A stretch of 25,345 bases of DNA from JAJPGZ01 sp038229295 (GTDB taxonomy: Bacteria > Verrucomicrobiota > Verrucomicrobiia > Chthoniobacterales > UBA10450), in NCBI GenBank assembly GCA_038229295.1, contig JBBROO010000043.1, positions 1-25,345 of the forward strand, given 5' to 3'. Positions 7,523 through 15,804 of this stretch are shown here, piece after piece. Made by a program: the position numbers and the translations under genes. The notes beneath the pieces were generated by a model, which saw nothing but the letters and a program-made list of their open reading frames with translations, was not told the DNA's origin and searched no databases. Numbering within the stretch: the stretch's first letter is position 1; every line of letters begins with the position of its first letter.

Positions 7523-8224
7523 TTAATCTCGGCGATCTCGCATCGAGAGCAACCAGAGTAAGTTCCCGAGCGCGGCGATGAAGGCGGCGACGTAAGTCAG
7601 CGCGGCCGCGTTCAGCACTTTGTTTACTCCCGCCACTTCGTTCCCAGCCTGCACGATTCCCATTTGCTGGAGAATTATTTTCGCGCGGCGTGATGCATCA
7701 AACTCCACCGGAAGCGTGATCAACTGAAAGACGAGCAGGATGCTGTAGCAATAAATGCCGAGCGTGATCAGCCCGGTGATGTGAAAAAATATTCCGCCAA
7801 AGATCACGAACGGTAGCATTTGCGACGCCGCCATCGTCATCGGGACGATGGCCATGCGTGCTTTCAACGGCGCGTAGGCTTTTGCATGCTGGATCGCGTG
7901 GCCGGTTTCGTGCGCGGCGATGCCGAGCGCGGCGACTGAAGGCGTGTTGAAGACGTTACTGGAAAGGCAGAGAACCTTTTTTGACGGATCGTAATGATCG
8001 CCGAGAAAATCATTCGTCTCCACAACATCGACATCGTGGATTTGCGCGGCCTGCAAAATCTCCCGCGCGCACTCCGCGCCGGTAATGTTCGAGCTCGCTC
8101 GCACCTGGCCCCATTTACTGAATGCGCTCTTAACCCGGATTTGCGCCCAAATGCCGATGATCGCCGGCACTATTATATAGAGCAGCCAGTGATGACCTCC
8201 GCCGAATCCAATGGGGTAGAACAT
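7523..8224 (-). CDS. YugP-type membrane zinc metallopeptidase
   Basis: The 233-residue protein has a TM segment at about 12-28, a soluble stretch, the zinc motif HETGH at 105-109 (AAHETGHAIQHAKAY), two more hydrophobic segments (about 126-170), third-ligand candidate Glu174 in TLPVEFDASRRA, and a C-terminal hydrophobic helix. This order is that of the Zn_peptidase_2 (PF04298) family, typified by Bacillus YugP, with a length near the usual 225-235. The substrate is unknown. It lies upstream of the ECF sigma gene on the same strand (8 nt if the longer sigma start is used), so it may belong to the envelope-stress unit. An AGGA immediately abuts the ATG, too close for a standard ribosome site. 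MFYPIGF is nevertheless a family-like beginning. Confidence 0.92.
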   Translation of the reverse strand: MFYPIGFGGGHHWLLYIIVPAIIGIWAQIRVKSAFSKWGQVRASSNITGAECAREILQAAQIHDVDVVETNDFLGDHYDPSKKVLCLSSNVFNTPSVAALGIAAHETGHAIQHAKAYAPLKARMAIVPMTMAASQMLPFVIFGGIFFHITGLITLGIYCYSILLVFQLITLPVEFDASRRAKIILQQMGIVQAGNEVAGVNKVLNAAALTYVAAFIAALGNLLWLLSMRDRRD

Positions 8225-8236
8225 TCCTATCTTAGT

Positions 8237-8256
8237 GCGTCTGATTGATTAGACGC
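8237..8256. promoter_or_regulatory. Small inverted repeat upstream of the YugP-sigma cluster
   Basis: GCGTCT at 8237-8242 and AGACGC at 8251-8256 form a 6-bp perfect inverted repeat around GATTGATT, 12 nt before the peptidase start and just after the stop of the M24 gene. It could be an operator, a weak terminator of the upstream M24-ABC unit, or chance. There is no T-run after it on the minus strand. Confidence 0.35.
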
Positions 8257-8273
8257 CCGCGTTCGCGGTTCGT

Positions 8274-9410
8274 TCAGATTTCCAATTGCTTCGGAAATCG
8301 CGACAGAATCTTGCAGCCACTTTTCGTGACCGCGACCACATCTTCAATGCGAACGCCGCCAAGCCCCGGGTAATACAATCCCGGTTCCACGGTTACCACT
8401 TGTCGATCTTGCAAGGTCACTTTCTGCAACCGCGGATATTCGTGAATCTCCAGCCCGAGCCCGTGTCCGGTGCCGTGAAAAAATCCGACATTCTTTCCCT
8501 TGCGCACTTCGGTTTTGTAACCGCGCTTGGCGAACAAATCCTGGATTGCTTTGTGAATCGTCATTCCATCCACGCCGGCTTTGATGCGTTTCAGCGCGAG
8601 TTCTTGTCCGGCCTTGACTGCGTCCCAAAGTTTTCGCTGCTCATCGCTCGCGCGGCCACGCAACACCGTGCGCGTGAGATCGCCAAAGTATCCCGTCTTC
8701 GCGTCGCGCGGGAAAACATCAAGAATGATCAACGAGTTCGCGAAGAGCGGGCCACTGCCGCGCTCGTGCGGATCGCATGCTTGATCTCCGCCGGCGACAA
8801 TCGTGCCGCCGGGATTTCCGCCTGCGCGCAGAATGGCGGATTCGATTTCCGCGCGCAAAATTTCCGAAGTGAGCGGTTTGCCCGACCAACGCAATTTTTT
8901 TCCGGACCCGGGTTTGGAAGCTTTCAGAACTTCCATCGCGCGTGCCAGACCCGCTTCGGTGATGCGTAAAGCATGTCCGATCATCTTGAGTTCTTCATCC
9001 GTCTTCGCTTCGCGTTGCGGCCAGAAGGAACCATTGGTCGGCTTAAGATCGACATCTTCCTTGGCCAGCGCGCGCGCGTAGCCTAACGGAAAACTCGCCG
9101 GCACCGTGGTCGATTTTACACCGCGCTTGCGCAGAAAATGCGCGAGCACCTTCTCGTAAGGTGGCGATTGTCGATCTTTCCCCTGCACTTCGCGTTCGAG
9201 TTGATTAAAGGAAACAAACTCGTCTGCCGTCGCCTGTCTGCGTCCACGACCTATCTCCATCTCGCTCAGAACCAAAGTACGTTTCCCCTTTTGCTCTAAA
9301 TAGATAAAAGGATCGGGCGCCCAAAAGCGCGTGGCGTAAAGCATGTCGGCGTCAACGTCGCTCGCCGCGACCATCAAGCGTGTTCCACTCTTGTTTCGTT
9401 TCATTTTCAT
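8274..9410 (-). CDS. M24-family metallopeptidase (Xaa-Pro aminopeptidase/PepP-like)
   Basis: The 378-residue cytoplasmic enzyme has a creatinase-like N-terminal domain (1-135) and a pita-bread catalytic domain. All five dinuclear metal ligands are present: Asp231 (ILDVFPR), Asp244 (FGDLTRTV), His316 (FHGTGHGLGLEIHE), Glu342 (VTVEPGLYYPG) and Glu356 (GVRIEDVV). His312 and His323 fit the substrate-binding histidines. Such enzymes remove N-terminal residues preceding proline. The ATG overlaps the stop of the upstream ABC gene by 4 nt (ATGA), so it is translationally coupled to that transporter. A peptide-processing role beside a transporter is possible but unproven. Copies of the 10-mer lie at 8401, 9045 and 9169, encoding D-R-Q, V-D-L and D-R-Q in two different frames. 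Confidence 0.92.
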   Translation of the reverse strand: MKMKRNKSGTRLMVAASDVDADMLYATRFWAPDPFIYLEQKGKRTLVLSEMEIGRGRRQATADEFVSFNQLEREVQGKDRQSPPYEKVLAHFLRKRGVKSTTVPASFPLGYARALAKEDVDLKPTNGSFWPQREAKTDEELKMIGHALRITEAGLARAMEVLKASKPGSGKKLRWSGKPLTSEILRAEIESAILRAGGNPGGTIVAGGDQACDPHERGSGPLFANSLIILDVFPRDAKTGYFGDLTRTVLRGRASDEQRKLWDAVKAGQELALKRIKAGVDGMTIHKAIQDLFAKRGYKTEVRKGKNVGFFHGTGHGLGLEIHEYPRLQKVTLQDRQVVTVEPGLYYPGLGGVRIEDVVAVTKSGCKILSRFPKQLEI

Positions 9411-12400
9411 CTCCTTCGTATTTCGAGTTGTCGGCGCAGAATCCAGTGAAGCAGTCCGAGTAGCGCCAATGTCGATCCAATCAAGACCAGCGTGTTAAAC
9501 ACAAAAACGTTCACCTTCATCCCGAGATATTTTTTCTCGGCGCCGAAGAAAACGTTCGGATGTCCGCCGCGCCGATAATCTTTCTGCTCCATCTCCGCGT
9601 TGGAAATGAGATCGGAAATTTTTTGGTTCACATAAAGCTGCTCGGCCGTGACCGGGCCGACCGCATCCTTAAATTGCGCGCGGTCGAACGGTTGTTTTCG
9701 ATCGAGAACCTTGTCGATCAAATGCAAATAATGATTCAGATCGGGCGACGATTTCGCCTCCAGACCGGAAAGAACGGCGAGCGTGTCTTTCAATTCGTCA
9801 AGTCGCTTGTCACCGAGGGCGTCTTGTCGATGTTTCGCCACGAGCGTGTCGATCTCGCGTTGCGCGCGCTCTTGCCGGCGCGTGAGCGGATTGAGCTTCG
9901 CCTGCGCGACCACGAGCTCTTCGTAGGACCAGCGCATGGCGATGAACTGGCAGACGAACGGCACCTGCATTTTGCTGTCCATTTTTTTGCTGTGATCCTG
10001 CGTCGGATGCTCTTTAAACCAATGCGTCAGCGTGTAAACGAGCGCGAGGTTGCGATTCATGTCCTCATATTTAATGAGCGCTCCTCCCATGATGATCTGC
10101 GGAATGAGAACGAGCGGGACAATGTTCGCAGCGGTTTTGGGATCGGCGACGAGCGATGAAACGACGAGTCCGAGAGCAACGCCGCCCATGGCGGTCAGGA
10201 ATACGACCCCGAGATCTACCCAAAACATCCCGCGGATTTGCAGGACGTAATTCGCGATGAGCACGAACAGGATGCATTGCACGAGCGCGAAAATGCCGAG
10301 CGTCGCCGTCTTTGAGATCACGTAATACGGCAGGCGCACGTTCAGGTTGCGCTCGCGTTGCAGGATGGTCCGGTCGCGAATGATATCGTCCGCACTGTTC
10401 GTTAGGCCGAGGAACATCGCGACGATGAGGCTGAGGAAGAGAAACGTCGGGATGTGATAAGCGGACGCGAAATCGTATTTGCCGCTGTCGGAATAGCGCA
10501 GAATGGTCGCGATCAACAACGCGAGTACCGGCGCGACGCCGAGCGTGATGATGACATTGGCCTTGTTGCGCAGCTTGCTGATGAAGGAGCGTTTTAACAG
10601 CGTGCGAAATTGCGTCCACTCGTCGTGCCAGCGAATCGGCGACCGCTTTCTTGTCTGCGTCGGCGCGATCGGCAACGCCACCATCGGCTCTTTGCGGAGC
10701 GAAACTTGTTTAACGTCCTGGATCAACCGGAAGGCTTCGTATTTGTCGCGCCAGAACTCCGGCGAATACCGTCGCGCCGCGACCAATTGGCCGCGCGTGT
10801 TCTCCTCATAAATAATGTCGCCACTCAAATCGCGCAGCGGCGTTTCCAAAACATCGAAAATAAATTCCGGCCGCGTCGTGCCGCAGGATGGACACGCGCC
10901 GAGCTCGGCGCCGAATTGATGCTGATGTTCCGCTTCCGCGAAATAACGGAGCATGTCCGAAGGCGTCCCGAAAAAGACAAGCCGTCCGCCTTTATCGAGC
11001 AGGATCGCTTTGTGAAACATCTGGAAGAGCTTCGAGCTCGGCTGATGGATCGTGACGATGATGATCTTGTTGTGCGCCATGCTGCGAATGATCTCGAGCA
11101 CGTGCTCGGAATCTTTCGAGGAAAGGCCGGACGTCGGTTCGTCGAACAAATAAATGTCCGACATGCCGATCATATCGAGGCCGATGTTCAGGCGCTTGCG
11201 CTCGCCGCCGCTTAACGTTTTCTTCAACGCGCTGCCCACGACCGCGTCGCGGCGTTCGCCCAATCCGAGCTCGAGTAATTTTCCCTCGAGCCGGCGCATG
11301 CGATCGCGCCGCGATAAATGCGGCGAACGAATGGCCGCGGCAAATTGCAGGTTTTCGCCGATGGTTAAATGTTCGTCGAACGCGTCTTCCTGCGGCACGT
11401 AGCCGACATAACGTTTCAGGTGGTCGAGATTTTGGTAGAACGATTGCCCGTTGAGAAGGACCTGACCACTGGTCGGCTGCAATTGTCCGGCCAGCACTTT
11501 CAATAATGTGCTTTTCCCGCAGCCGCTCGCGCCCATCACACAAACCAGTTCGCCGCGGTTGATCCCGAATGAGATTCCTTCGAGGCCGACTTCGGCGTTG
11601 CCGAAGCGATGCGTCACCTCGTTCACTTCGAGACTGCGAATGATGTTCCGCTCTTCCTCGATGATGCGTTCGGAAAAGTTGCAGCGCAGAAATTGTCCGA
11701 TGTCGATCCTGATGGTGTCGCCATCCTTCAATGGAGATGTCGATCTTACGGCCACGTCGCCGACCATGATGGGCCGGTCGGCTTCGATCACTTCCAATTG
11801 CCCGACGCGTTTGTCGTAGTCGCAAAAGATTTTCAACAACACGTCGCCGGCTGTTCCAGGCGAAAGCAAAATGTCGTCTTCCTCCAACAAGCTCGGATTG
11901 TTGGCGACAAGATACTCCGACTTCGACGCCTTGAGTTGGAACCGACCGCCGAGAGCACGCGCCCGACGGCGGAGATCGGTAAAGTCGAGCTCACTGTCGT
12001 TGTGAAAAATAATGCGATCGTCCAGCGTCGCTTCGACCTGGATGCCCGATTTTAACTTCGTTCCGTTCAATACTGCATCGACATCGCGCAATGCTTTTAC
12101 TCGCACTTTCAGACCGAACGTGATCTCGAGCGCGCTCTCGCGGGTGCGTGCGCGTTCGAGCGCGACTTCATCCGAGTCTTTGTTTACCCGTACAAAAATC
12201 TGCGGCAGCGAAACATTTTTCTTGGCGTTGAAATAAGTGGCGACGTCTTGAAACGTGAGCACCTGGTCGCCCACGAGAATGCGTTGGCCGGGATAGATTC
12301 GGCAAAAACCGCCGCGCACGAGCGGTCGGCCGCGCACGGAAACATTTTGCGCGCTGTAATTTTTTAGCAGGATCAGATTGTGATAACGAAACGCCAGCAA

Positions 12401-13021
12401 CCGATCGTTGCCCGTTAGGCTCTTCAGTGTCACATCGGCTTTGCTGTTGGTGCCGAAAGAGAGTGATTCGAGCGGAGAAGCACCGCGCTGATAAATGGAC
12501 GGATCCGAATCTTCCGACGCGTTTAGTTGATAAACGATGTCGATGGCCTGCGCTGCCATCCCGAGTTGCGACATGAACGAGTAGAACGCAACGACCTGTT
12601 CCTGCTTTAATCCCGCTTGCGAAATCAAATCGTAAAGCTGCACCCCGAGCATGATCTTCCGCTCTGTGCCTAACTGGACGCTGAGCTTCTGCGCCATGGC
12701 CGAAAGGTCCTGCTGCTCGTACAGGGCCTGTCGAAAAAGTTGGCGCAGCTCCGAGTAAACCGCTTCCGGATAATCGTAACGCAGGAAGCCTAACGAGGAA
12801 TCGATCTCCTCTTCCAGGAGGACGCCGTCCGCTTTGGAAAAGCTGGCCAGCACTTGAATCAGCAACGGCAAAAGATTCGGCCCTTCCGAAACGCTGCGCG
12901 GTTTGCGCAGGGCGCGCCGCATCCAACGCCGGCCCTTTCGCTGCATGCGATAGGCGAACGGCGTCACCTTTTGGACAGCGCGATCAATTCTGTCCGCGAC
13001 CGATGTTACAAGCTGCGTCAT
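9407..13021 (-). CDS. Large ABC-2 type (ABCG-like) transporter with TerB-like and FHA-like N-terminal regions
   Basis: The 1204-residue single-chain protein has several parts. Residues about 45-165 are helical and TerB-like (LASFSKADGVLLEEEIDSS, MLGVQLYDLISQAGL). About 185-460 is beta-rich with FHA-like character. The ABC ATPase has Walker A GASGCGKST near 496-504, signature LSGGERKR near 602 and Walker B IYLFDEPTSGL near 624, followed by the H-loop in TIHQPSS. An ACPSCG zinc-ribbon-like spot lies near 707. The ABC-2 membrane domain has about five helices at 820-980, a long soluble loop, and a final helix near 1173-1195. The nucleotide-binding-then-membrane order and FHA-like front recall Mycobacterium Rv1747. 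The substrate is unknown, perhaps a lipid or cell-wall precursor. It is first gene of a unit with the M24 peptidase and divergent from ftsH. Confidence 0.88.
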   Translation of the reverse strand: MTQLVTSVADRIDRAVQKVTPFAYRMQRKGRRWMRRALRKPRSVSEGPNLLPLLIQVLASFSKADGVLLEEEIDSSLGFLRYDYPEAVYSELRQLFRQALYEQQDLSAMAQKLSVQLGTERKIMLGVQLYDLISQAGLKQEQVVAFYSFMSQLGMAAQAIDIVYQLNASEDSDPSIYQRGASPLESLSFGTNSKADVTLKSLTGNDRLLAFRYHNLILLKNYSAQNVSVRGRPLVRGGFCRIYPGQRILVGDQVLTFQDVATYFNAKKNVSLPQIFVRVNKDSDEVALERARTRESALEITFGLKVRVKALRDVDAVLNGTKLKSGIQVEATLDDRIIFHNDSELDFTDLRRRARALGGRFQLKASKSEYLVANNPSLLEEDDILLSPGTAGDVLLKIFCDYDKRVGQLEVIEADRPIMVGDVAVRSTSPLKDGDTIRIDIGQFLRCNFSERIIEEERNIIRSLEVNEVTHRFGNAEVGLEGISFGINRGELVCVMGASGCGKSTLLKVLAGQLQPTSGQVLLNGQSFYQNLDHLKRYVGYVPQEDAFDEHLTIGENLQFAAAIRSPHLSRRDRMRRLEGKLLELGLGERRDAVVGSALKKTLSGGERKRLNIGLDMIGMSDIYLFDEPTSGLSSKDSEHVLEIIRSMAHNKIIIVTIHQPSSKLFQMFHKAILLDKGGRLVFFGTPSDMLRYFAEAEHQHQFGAELGACPSCGTTRPEFIFDVLETPLRDLSGDIIYEENTRGQLVAARRYSPEFWRDKYEAFRLIQDVKQVSLRKEPMVALPIAPTQTRKRSPIRWHDEWTQFRTLLKRSFISKLRNKANVIITLGVAPVLALLIATILRYSDSGKYDFASAYHIPTFLFLSLIVAMFLGLTNSADDIIRDRTILQRERNLNVRLPYYVISKTATLGIFALVQCILFVLIANYVLQIRGMFWVDLGVVFLTAMGGVALGLVVSSLVADPKTAANIVPLVLIPQIIMGGALIKYEDMNRNLALVYTLTHWFKEHPTQDHSKKMDSKMQVPFVCQFIAMRWSYEELVVAQAKLNPLTRRQERAQREIDTLVAKHRQDALGDKRLDELKDTLAVLSGLEAKSSPDLNHYLHLIDKVLDRKQPFDRAQFKDAVGPVTAEQLYVNQKISDLISNAEMEQKDYRRGGHPNVFFGAEKKYLGMKVNVFVFNTLVLIGSTLALLGLLHWILRRQLEIRRR

Positions 13022-13074
13022 CTAAATGTTGGCATCGAAACTACCGTAACGCCTGAACGTTTCAACGCCCCACC

Positions 13075-13101
13075 ATGTCGATCTTGCAAGATGTCGATCT
13101 T
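13075..13101 (+). repeat. Tandem pair of the 10-mer in the divergent ABC-ftsH intergenic region
   Basis: Two exact TGTCGATCTT copies at 13076-13085 and 13092-13101 lie in direct orientation with a 16-bp period: ATGTCGATCTTGCAAG then ATGTCGATCTTATGAC. They sit 54-80 bp upstream of the ABC start and 80-106 bp upstream of ftsH, in a 160-nt gap otherwise without recognisable promoter boxes. The spacing puts the two on nearly the same helical face only if the pitch is slightly relaxed (16 bp is about 1.5 turns), so cooperative protein binding is uncertain. Confidence 0.8.
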
Positions 13102-13181
13102 ATGACCGGCCTGGCTCCTGCTCATTTTGCATTGAGAAATCTTCATGTTAGCCTCCATTCCCTCCTCGAACTCTCATTCCG

Positions 13182-15218
13182 ATGGCTAATTCCGATCGCA
13201 ACTCCCCAAAAGACAACAAGCGCGGCACCGAACCCACTTTTAATTGGCGCGGCGTCGTCCTCGGTCTCGTCGGCATCAGCCTGCTCGGCCTCGCGCTTTT
13301 TGTGCGCGGCAACGGCTACGCCAATATCGAAGACGTCCCCTACAACAAATTCCTCGAACTGATCGACAACAAGCAGGTCGTTAAGGACGACAAAAATTTT
13401 CCGCTCACGCTGGTGGTGCAAGAAGGTCAACCGACGCAGGCGTTGGTTGGATATTATCGCAAGCAAACTGCGGGCGCGGAGCAGGCGGTGAAATTCCGCA
13501 CCACCATCTATCTCAACTACAACACAAACCTGCAGGAGAAACTGGCCGCGGCCGGACTTCAGCCCGCCATCCGCATGGATTCGAATATCCTCGGGCAGAC
13601 TTTGCTCGGCTTCGCGCCCATCGCGCTTTTCCTTCTCGTTCTCTACTTTTTGTTCCGCCAGCAAATCCGCATGGCCGGAAAGGGCGCGCTCAATTTCGGC
13701 AAATCGAAAGCGCGCATGCTCGCGCGTGACAAAAATAAAATCACGTTCAAGGACGTCGCCGGCGTGGAAGAAGCGAAAGACGAAGTGCAGGAACTGGTCG
13801 AGTTTTTGCGCGACCCGAAAAAATTTCAGAAACTCGGCGGCCGAATTCCAAAAGGCGTTTTGCTGGTCGGTCCTCCCGGAACCGGAAAAACTTTACTCGC
13901 GCGCGCCATTGCCGGCGAAGCCGACGTTCCGTTTTTCTCGATCAGCGGATCTGATTTCGTCGAGATGTTTGTCGGCGTCGGCGCATCGCGCGTGCGCGAC
14001 ATGTTCGAGCAAGGCAAGAAATCCGCGCCTTGTATTATTTTCATCGACGAAATTGACGCGGTCGGTCGTCATCGCGGTCACGGCGTCGGCGGCGGACACG
14101 ATGAGCGTGAGCAAACACTGAATGCGTTGCTGGTGGAGATGGATGGGTTCGATACGCAGGAAGGCGTCATCATCATCGCCGCAACCAACCGTCCTGACGT
14201 TCTCGATCCCGCGCTATTGCGACCCGGTCGCTTCGATCGACAAATCACCGTCAATCTTCCCGACGTAAAAGGCCGCGAAGAAATTTTGCGCGTGCATTCC
14301 AAGAAAGTGAAGCTCGCGGAGGGTGTCGATCTTCAAGTAGTCGCGCGCGGCACGCCCGGTTACTCCGGCGCTGAACTCGCGAATGTGATCAACGAAGCGG
14401 CATTACTCGCCGCGCGTCGCGGATTAAAAGGAATCACGCTCGCGGAATTGGAAGAAGCGCGCGACAAAGTCCGCTGGGGCAAGGAGCGCCGCAGCATGGC
14501 GCTGAGCGAAAAGGAAAAAACGAACACGGCGTATCACGAAGCCGGTCACGCTTTGCTGCTTGAATTGCTCCCGAACACCGAGCCGCTCCACAAAGTCACC
14601 ATCATTCCGCGCGGCCCTTCGCTAGGATCGACAATGTGGTTGCCGGAAGAAGACAAATACACCAATCGCAAAAACGAATTGCTCGCCGGTCTCGCGGTCA
14701 GCATGGGCGGTCGCGTCGCCGAGGACCTTGTTTTCGGCGACATCACCAACGGCGCACGCGGCGATATTAAAATGGCGACTGCGATCGCACGTCGCATGGT
14801 TTGTGAATGGGGCATGAGTGAAAAAATGGGCATGGTCGAATACGGCGAACACGAAGATTACGTTTTCCTCGGCCGCGATATTTCGCGCGCGCGCGATTAC
14901 AGCGAAGCGACTGCCGAACAGATCGACCAGGAAGTGCGCAAACTTCTCGACGACGCTTATCAAACCGCCAAGCACACGCTGACCGCGCATCGCGACACGC
15001 TTGAAGTCATCGCCAAAGCCTTACTCGAATACGAAACGCTCGACGGCCCGCAGATCAAAGAAATCGTTGAGCACGGACGGTTGTTAAATCCTCCGCCGAG
15101 TCTTCCGCCGCCGACGACCGGGCAAAAAACGCCAACCGAAAAACCGCCCAAACAAGTTGTCGTCGCGCCTGACGTTGCTCCGCCGCTTCCGGGCGCGTTA
15201 GGCGGCGCGCCGGCGTAA
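13182..15218 (+). CDS. ftsH: ATP-dependent zinc metalloprotease FtsH
   Basis: The 678-residue membrane-anchored AAA+ protease degrades misfolded and regulatory membrane proteins. TM1 is at about 23-42 and TM2 at about 143-163, flanking the periplasmic part. The AAA module has Walker A GPPGTGKT at 230-237, Walker B IIFIDEIDAVG, the pore motif FVEMFVGVG and arginine fingers in DPALLRPGRFDRQ. The peptidase has zinc motif HEAGH at 452-456 and Asp528 (ARGDIK) as third ligand. The C-terminus adds a Pro-rich tail (LNPPPSLPPPTTG and onward) that makes it a little longer than the E. coli enzyme. No Shine-Dalgarno site precedes the ATG; the leader is pyrimidine-rich. A 10-mer copy at 14324 encodes V-D-L and CGTTAGGC at 15196 encodes A-L-G near the end. 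The gene stands alone, divergent from the ABC transporter. Confidence 0.98.
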   Translation: MANSDRNSPKDNKRGTEPTFNWRGVVLGLVGISLLGLALFVRGNGYANIEDVPYNKFLELIDNKQVVKDDKNFPLTLVVQEGQPTQALVGYYRKQTAGAEQAVKFRTTIYLNYNTNLQEKLAAAGLQPAIRMDSNILGQTLLGFAPIALFLLVLYFLFRQQIRMAGKGALNFGKSKARMLARDKNKITFKDVAGVEEAKDEVQELVEFLRDPKKFQKLGGRIPKGVLLVGPPGTGKTLLARAIAGEADVPFFSISGSDFVEMFVGVGASRVRDMFEQGKKSAPCIIFIDEIDAVGRHRGHGVGGGHDEREQTLNALLVEMDGFDTQEGVIIIAATNRPDVLDPALLRPGRFDRQITVNLPDVKGREEILRVHSKKVKLAEGVDLQVVARGTPGYSGAELANVINEAALLAARRGLKGITLAELEEARDKVRWGKERRSMALSEKEKTNTAYHEAGHALLLELLPNTEPLHKVTIIPRGPSLGSTMWLPEEDKYTNRKNELLAGLAVSMGGRVAEDLVFGDITNGARGDIKMATAIARRMVCEWGMSEKMGMVEYGEHEDYVFLGRDISRARDYSEATAEQIDQEVRKLLDDAYQTAKHTLTAHRDTLEVIAKALLEYETLDGPQIKEIVEHGRLLNPPPSLPPPTTGQKTPTEKPPKQVVVAPDVAPPLPGALGGAPA

Positions 15219-15228
15219 TGTCCTCTGG

Positions 15229-15253
15229 ATTAGACGGAGTAATTCCGCCTAAT
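15229..15253. terminator. Possible ftsH terminator hairpin (no T-run)
   Basis: ATTAGACGGA at 15229-15238 pairs with TCCGCCTAAT at 15244-15253 (nine Watson-Crick pairs and one G-T type pair if transcribed from the complementary strand) around GTAAT, starting 11 nt after the ftsH stop. There is no run of T after it, so intrinsic termination would be weak. It may instead be a transcript-end stabiliser. Confidence 0.4.
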
Positions 15254-15262
15254 TCTCGTTAG

Positions 15263-15721
15263 ATGCTTATGTCACGGCGCTTAATTGTTACCGTGCTGTT
15301 GGCCGCTGCGCTGGTTGCAACCACGCTGCACGCAGCACCGCCGCATCAGCCGTCCCGCGGTATCACCGCTGGTGGTCGGGTTATTACATCGCCATTTGGT
15401 GTCTGGCCGCCGTGGCGCGCTGACATCATTCGGCAAGTAAAGGCGCATTATCCCGACGCACTACGCGCACAGCATCCTGTGGTGACCGGTTTCTTCCGCA
15501 TCATCTTGGATCTTCAAACAGGTCATGTTAGGCACGTCGTGGTAGCGCGGTCATCCGGGTATCCGGCTGGTGACGCCAGCATCATCGCCGCATTGCAGCA
15601 ATGGCAGTTTCGGCCCAATCGATGGCGAGAGTTCGAGGCTGAAGTGAGTATAGGCATCGGCAGCAAACCCCCAGCATCTAACCAAGCGATGCAGCCAACC
15701 GCTGGCCGCTCCGTGTTCTAG
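15263..15721 (+). CDS. Secreted TonB-C-like protein
   Basis: The 152-residue protein has a signal peptide (SRRLIVTVLLAAALVATTLHA, cleaved near residue 24) and a domain at about 45-140 resembling the TonB C-terminal fold. It contains GFFRIILDLQTGHVRHVVVARSSGYPAGDASIIAALQQWQFRP, which follows the usual strand-turn-S(T)GxxxLDxAAxxAxxxWxFxP pattern. No Pro-rich spanner or N-terminal anchor is present, so it is not a full energy-transducing TonB. It may be a periplasmic accessory. The start may be ATG 15263 or 15269. The last 14 or so residues (from NQAMQPTAGRSVF) appear to be read-through into an intergenic repeat-like element, so the original stop may have been lost. It lies 44 nt after ftsH on the same strand, but a hairpin separates them. 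Confidence 0.75.
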   Translation: MLMSRRLIVTVLLAAALVATTLHAAPPHQPSRGITAGGRVITSPFGVWPPWRADIIRQVKAHYPDALRAQHPVVTGFFRIILDLQTGHVRHVVVARSSGYPAGDASIIAALQQWQFRPNRWREFEAEVSIGIGSKPPASNQAMQPTAGRSVF

Positions 15722-15790
15722 CTTCAGATGACTTCAACACTTCCATTGCAATTCACGCTCGTCCTCGCCAGCGGTGACTGATCTTGTGTC
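15686..15790 (+). repeat. Probable remnant of an interspersed repeat encoding an AMQ-TAGRS-like peptide
   Basis: The DNA from GCGATGCAGCCAACCGCTGG onward translates in one frame as AMQPTAGRSVF, stop, LQMTSTLPLQ. I recall AMQRTAGRS-type tails followed by similar sequence in many hypothetical proteins from soil Verrucomicrobia, which suggests a dispersed repeat rather than conserved coding. It covers the end of the TonB-C-like gene and the gap before the HPF gene. This is recollection and not verified here. Confidence 0.35.
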
Positions 15791-15804
15791 TCGTTAGGTC
15801 AAAA

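Noticed and set aside
13075..13101. CRISPR array
   Set aside because: Only two 10-11 nt units with a 16-bp period; there are no repeats or spacers of CRISPR length and no cas genes.
15263..15721. Full TonB energy transducer
   Set aside because: No cytoplasmic anchor with a Pro-rich spanner and no ExbB/ExbD genes nearby; only the C-terminal-like domain is visible.
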